A stretch of 64,000 bases of DNA from positions 21,079,217 to 21,143,216 of the forward strand of contig NC_083561.1 of NCBI RefSeq assembly GCF_019925205.1, given 5' to 3'. Of this stretch, positions 61,681-64,000 are shown piece after piece. The notes under the pieces are model-generated. The model was not told the DNA's origin, made no database searches, and saw only the letters and a list, made by a program, of their open reading frames with translations. How positions within the stretch are numbered: position 1 is the stretch's first letter; every line of letters starts with the position of its first letter. Origin of the DNA: Metopolophium dirhodum (Eukaryota; Arthropoda; Insecta; Hemiptera; Aphididae). The position numbers were made by a program, and so were the translations under genes.

Positions 61681-62299
61681 TTAAACATTAAAAATACTCG
61701 CAAACTATGTTGTAAAAAATACCCTACATTTTATTATTAGTTATGAGTTCATTGTCCTGAATAGTTATGATTTTAAAAGTATTTATTATGTTAAGTGTTA
61801 AGACGCAATAAAACTGCAACAGCAATATGATTATCTGCTAAAACATGGTCTTGGACTTAAAATAGTAGCTATTATTAGTGTAACGAACGTCAATTCGTGC
61901 TAATATTCTTTCATCAAATCAAGGATGACATTATTTACAAAGTTTACTAAAGTGGTTTTTTTTTTAATTATTTAAAATAATATTTTTTGTAGTTTTTGAA
62001 TATTTTCAAGCAGTTTCTGAATTAAGGCATCATATAACCTAATACCAGTGTTTAAATATATGAAATGTTATGAATTATCATCTACAGTATCATTTTTATT
62101 TTGGTGAAAACATTTTTTTCTACGACCATTTTGAGGCCATATTTGAGGGGCTTAAGTTTTACTTTATTTTTTACTTTGTCTAAACTGTAGACCGTGCCAC
62201 CGTGGAGAAGTGTAAGTGTGTAACAGAGATATGTTTCTGTGGGCACTTTTTATAGGTAGGTAGTACATCTATCTTTAACTTTCATGGGGGTTTTTGGTG

Positions 62300-63600
62300 G
62301 CGAATTGAATCTATTTGGTACCTACTTTAGCACTTTTTTTTAAAAATAGGGGAAAACATGAATTTTTATGCAAAATCATTTTTAGCAACATCAATATTGT
62401 TTTTTTTTTTGTTAAAATTCAAAAATGAATGTTTATAGAAACTTTAATTTTCACCAGATATTTACATTATAATTGTCTAGACATGAGATGAATTAAAAAA
62501 TATTTTGTCTCTTTTCGTGCTATTTATAAACCGTCATTTGAAATGTTCTACTTTTTTTGTTTGTGAGTAAAAAAGCGTTTAGTACGAAATTCTTCACAAG
62601 TTGTTCTTACAGTGACCTAAAAATATCAAAAATAGATACATATTATTATGCAAAATTTTTTTCCATAGATATTTTAAATTCAAATTTTAACAAAATTTGA
62701 TATTGAAATAAAATATTACATTAAATATTTTATTATAATTAAAAAAATATTATTGGCAATAAAACATATTGTTTTTGAAAAGAATTGGTTCAACCTGCTG
62801 TCCTACTGTATTACTAATAGAAAAATAAATAACTATTAATATACAAATATTATTATATAATACGTTATAATATCCTTTTTAGAAATATAGGGCATATGCT
62901 GTCTCTGCTTAGAATCGTCTATCGTAGGTACGCAATGATTTATTATTAAATATAAGCTTAACACATCTATTAAAATGACCTACTCAATAACAAGGGGCAC
63001 TCGACACCTACAACTATACAGCAGAGTGACTTCTCCGGTTTTTATATATTGAAATTGTTGGGAAAATATATTTTGCCTCGGGATATGAAATTGAAAAGGG
63101 GGAAAGTAGGTAGCTACTGCTGTACTAGAGTAGATGTCGAGTGTACTGTGTACCTAGTCATTTGATACAGGAAGTTAAATTTATTTTTGAATTACAACAA
63201 AATAACTAAAATCGTTATTCTTTGTTTAAATATCTAATTTCGACCAAACTCTATTTCAAATGTTTATAGAAAAAAATTGTACTTGTATATTTTTTGATTT
63301 CAGTATAAACTATACTTATAAGAAAACTTGTATTCAATTTTAAAGCCTTAGCTATAAAAATTTAACATTTTATAAATGTTTAATTACTTATAATATAAAT
63401 TTTAATTTTTCGTAATTTTGGCCAATTTTGTCAACATTTTAACTTGAAATCCTTATCGAAAAAATTAGTGTTTAATTAGAAATAATAACAACTTATGAGG
63501 AACCTTGTATTAGATTTAAAGCTTTTTGACCGAGAAAAAAAACATTTATCGACATATACATATTATATAGGCAAAAAACTAAAAAAAATCGGATACATCT
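62300..63600. repeat. Dispersed repeat family, two diverged copies in opposite orientation
   Basis: The part 62300-63050 follows the family order ending TACAGCAGAGTGACTTCTCC. The part around 63290-63600 resembles the same family in reverse complement (ACTTGTATTCAATTTTAAAG, GAACCTTGTATTAGATTTAA). The 63003-63025 segment preserves the unoccupied target of the element at 9692-10328. Confidence 0.65.
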
Positions 63601-64000
63601 ATATTGTGTAGTTTAATAATACTTGAATAGTCAAAAATTGCCATCAATATTAAAACTATATAATCAATATAGATAATTATGTTATAATAAATAATAATAT
63701 ATATTATTAAGTACTAATTTATTATATTCCAACTTATCTTATTTTAAAATATCATATTATTTGTAGGCTTATTATAAAACAATTATAATAATAATTGTGC
63801 TATCAAATTAAATATATTATAATATTATATATTATAAATAATGTGTCTAATTAATGGTCAAATAATAAACAATAACTGATAAGGATGAAACTTTAAAAAT
63901 CTATTAGTATTTATAAAAGTTATGTTTTGGAAATGTAGTCACTGTTTTAACCAAAATTATTCATTTTCCATGACGATTAATAATTATCATAATAAATATT

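Larger units (their letters stand above)
51922..64000 (+). other. First intron of the Zasp52-like gene (continues beyond window)
   Basis: Twelve kilobases of AT-rich intron. Recognised contents are a tRNA-derived SINE (60158-60502), dispersed-repeat copies near 60690-61190 and 62300-63600, a CTAC tetranucleotide run at about 61660-61680 and a poly-A tract near 54165. From 51922 to 60100 I see no exon, RNA gene or clear element. Confidence 0.7.

Noticed and set aside
1..64000. CRISPR arrays, bacterial operons, riboswitches, integrated virus genes
   Set aside because: No regularly spaced repeats, no prokaryotic gene layout and no viral protein signatures were seen on either strand.

Overview
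The window looks like nuclear DNA from an aphid (Hemiptera, Aphididae). It is very AT-rich and full of short TAGGTACCTACC-type runs. Genes are intron-rich with GT-AG splicing, and the cytochrome P450 fragment resembles the aphid CYP4 group. The lineage call is an inference from sequence style and gene content; no database was searched. No operon, CRISPR array or prokaryotic feature is visible.

Host genes, left to right: (1) SMG1, minus strand, 301-15707. Twenty-nine exons cover the N-terminal 1831 residues of the nonsense-mediated-decay kinase; the kinase end lies beyond the left edge. (2) An out-at-first (OAF) homologue, plus strand, 16401-19481, five exons, complete, divergent from SMG1 across a 693-bp shared upstream region. 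(3) A PDZ protein of the Zasp/ALP type without LIM domains, best matching Zasp66, plus strand, 23566-30304, ten exons, complete. (4) BLOC1S2, minus strand, 31360-35104, four exons, complete and convergent with the PDZ gene. (5) The first coding exon of a Zasp52/LDB3-type PDZ gene, plus strand, 51814-51921, whose first intron runs out of the window after more than 12 kb. The two Zasp-type genes sit 21.5 kb apart in the same orientation and split the PDZ domain at the same place and phase, which fits an old tandem duplication.

Between 35.5 and 50.4 kb lies an accessory block: a THAP gene with a P-element-like C-terminal tail inside long inverted repeats (probably an internally deleted P-like transposon), a decayed P-like transposase that keeps its D, D and E motifs, a second broken THAP gene, two inverted-repeat elements, a LINE remnant, and a C-terminal CYP4 fragment whose K-helix ExxR glutamate is lysine.

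The introns are a record of transposon insertion. The large SMG1 intron holds three hAT-like non-autonomous elements, each with a near-match 8-bp target duplication. An OAF intron holds a 5'-truncated LINE with a 13-bp duplication. The Zasp52-type intron holds a tRNA-Ser-like SINE with an 11-bp duplication. Several elements are nested, and one insertion has its empty site in another repeat copy in this window. I found no convincing new gene system. The most useful leads are the duplicated motif in the Zasp66-like protein, the P-element deletion derivative, and the dated nesting order of the elements.
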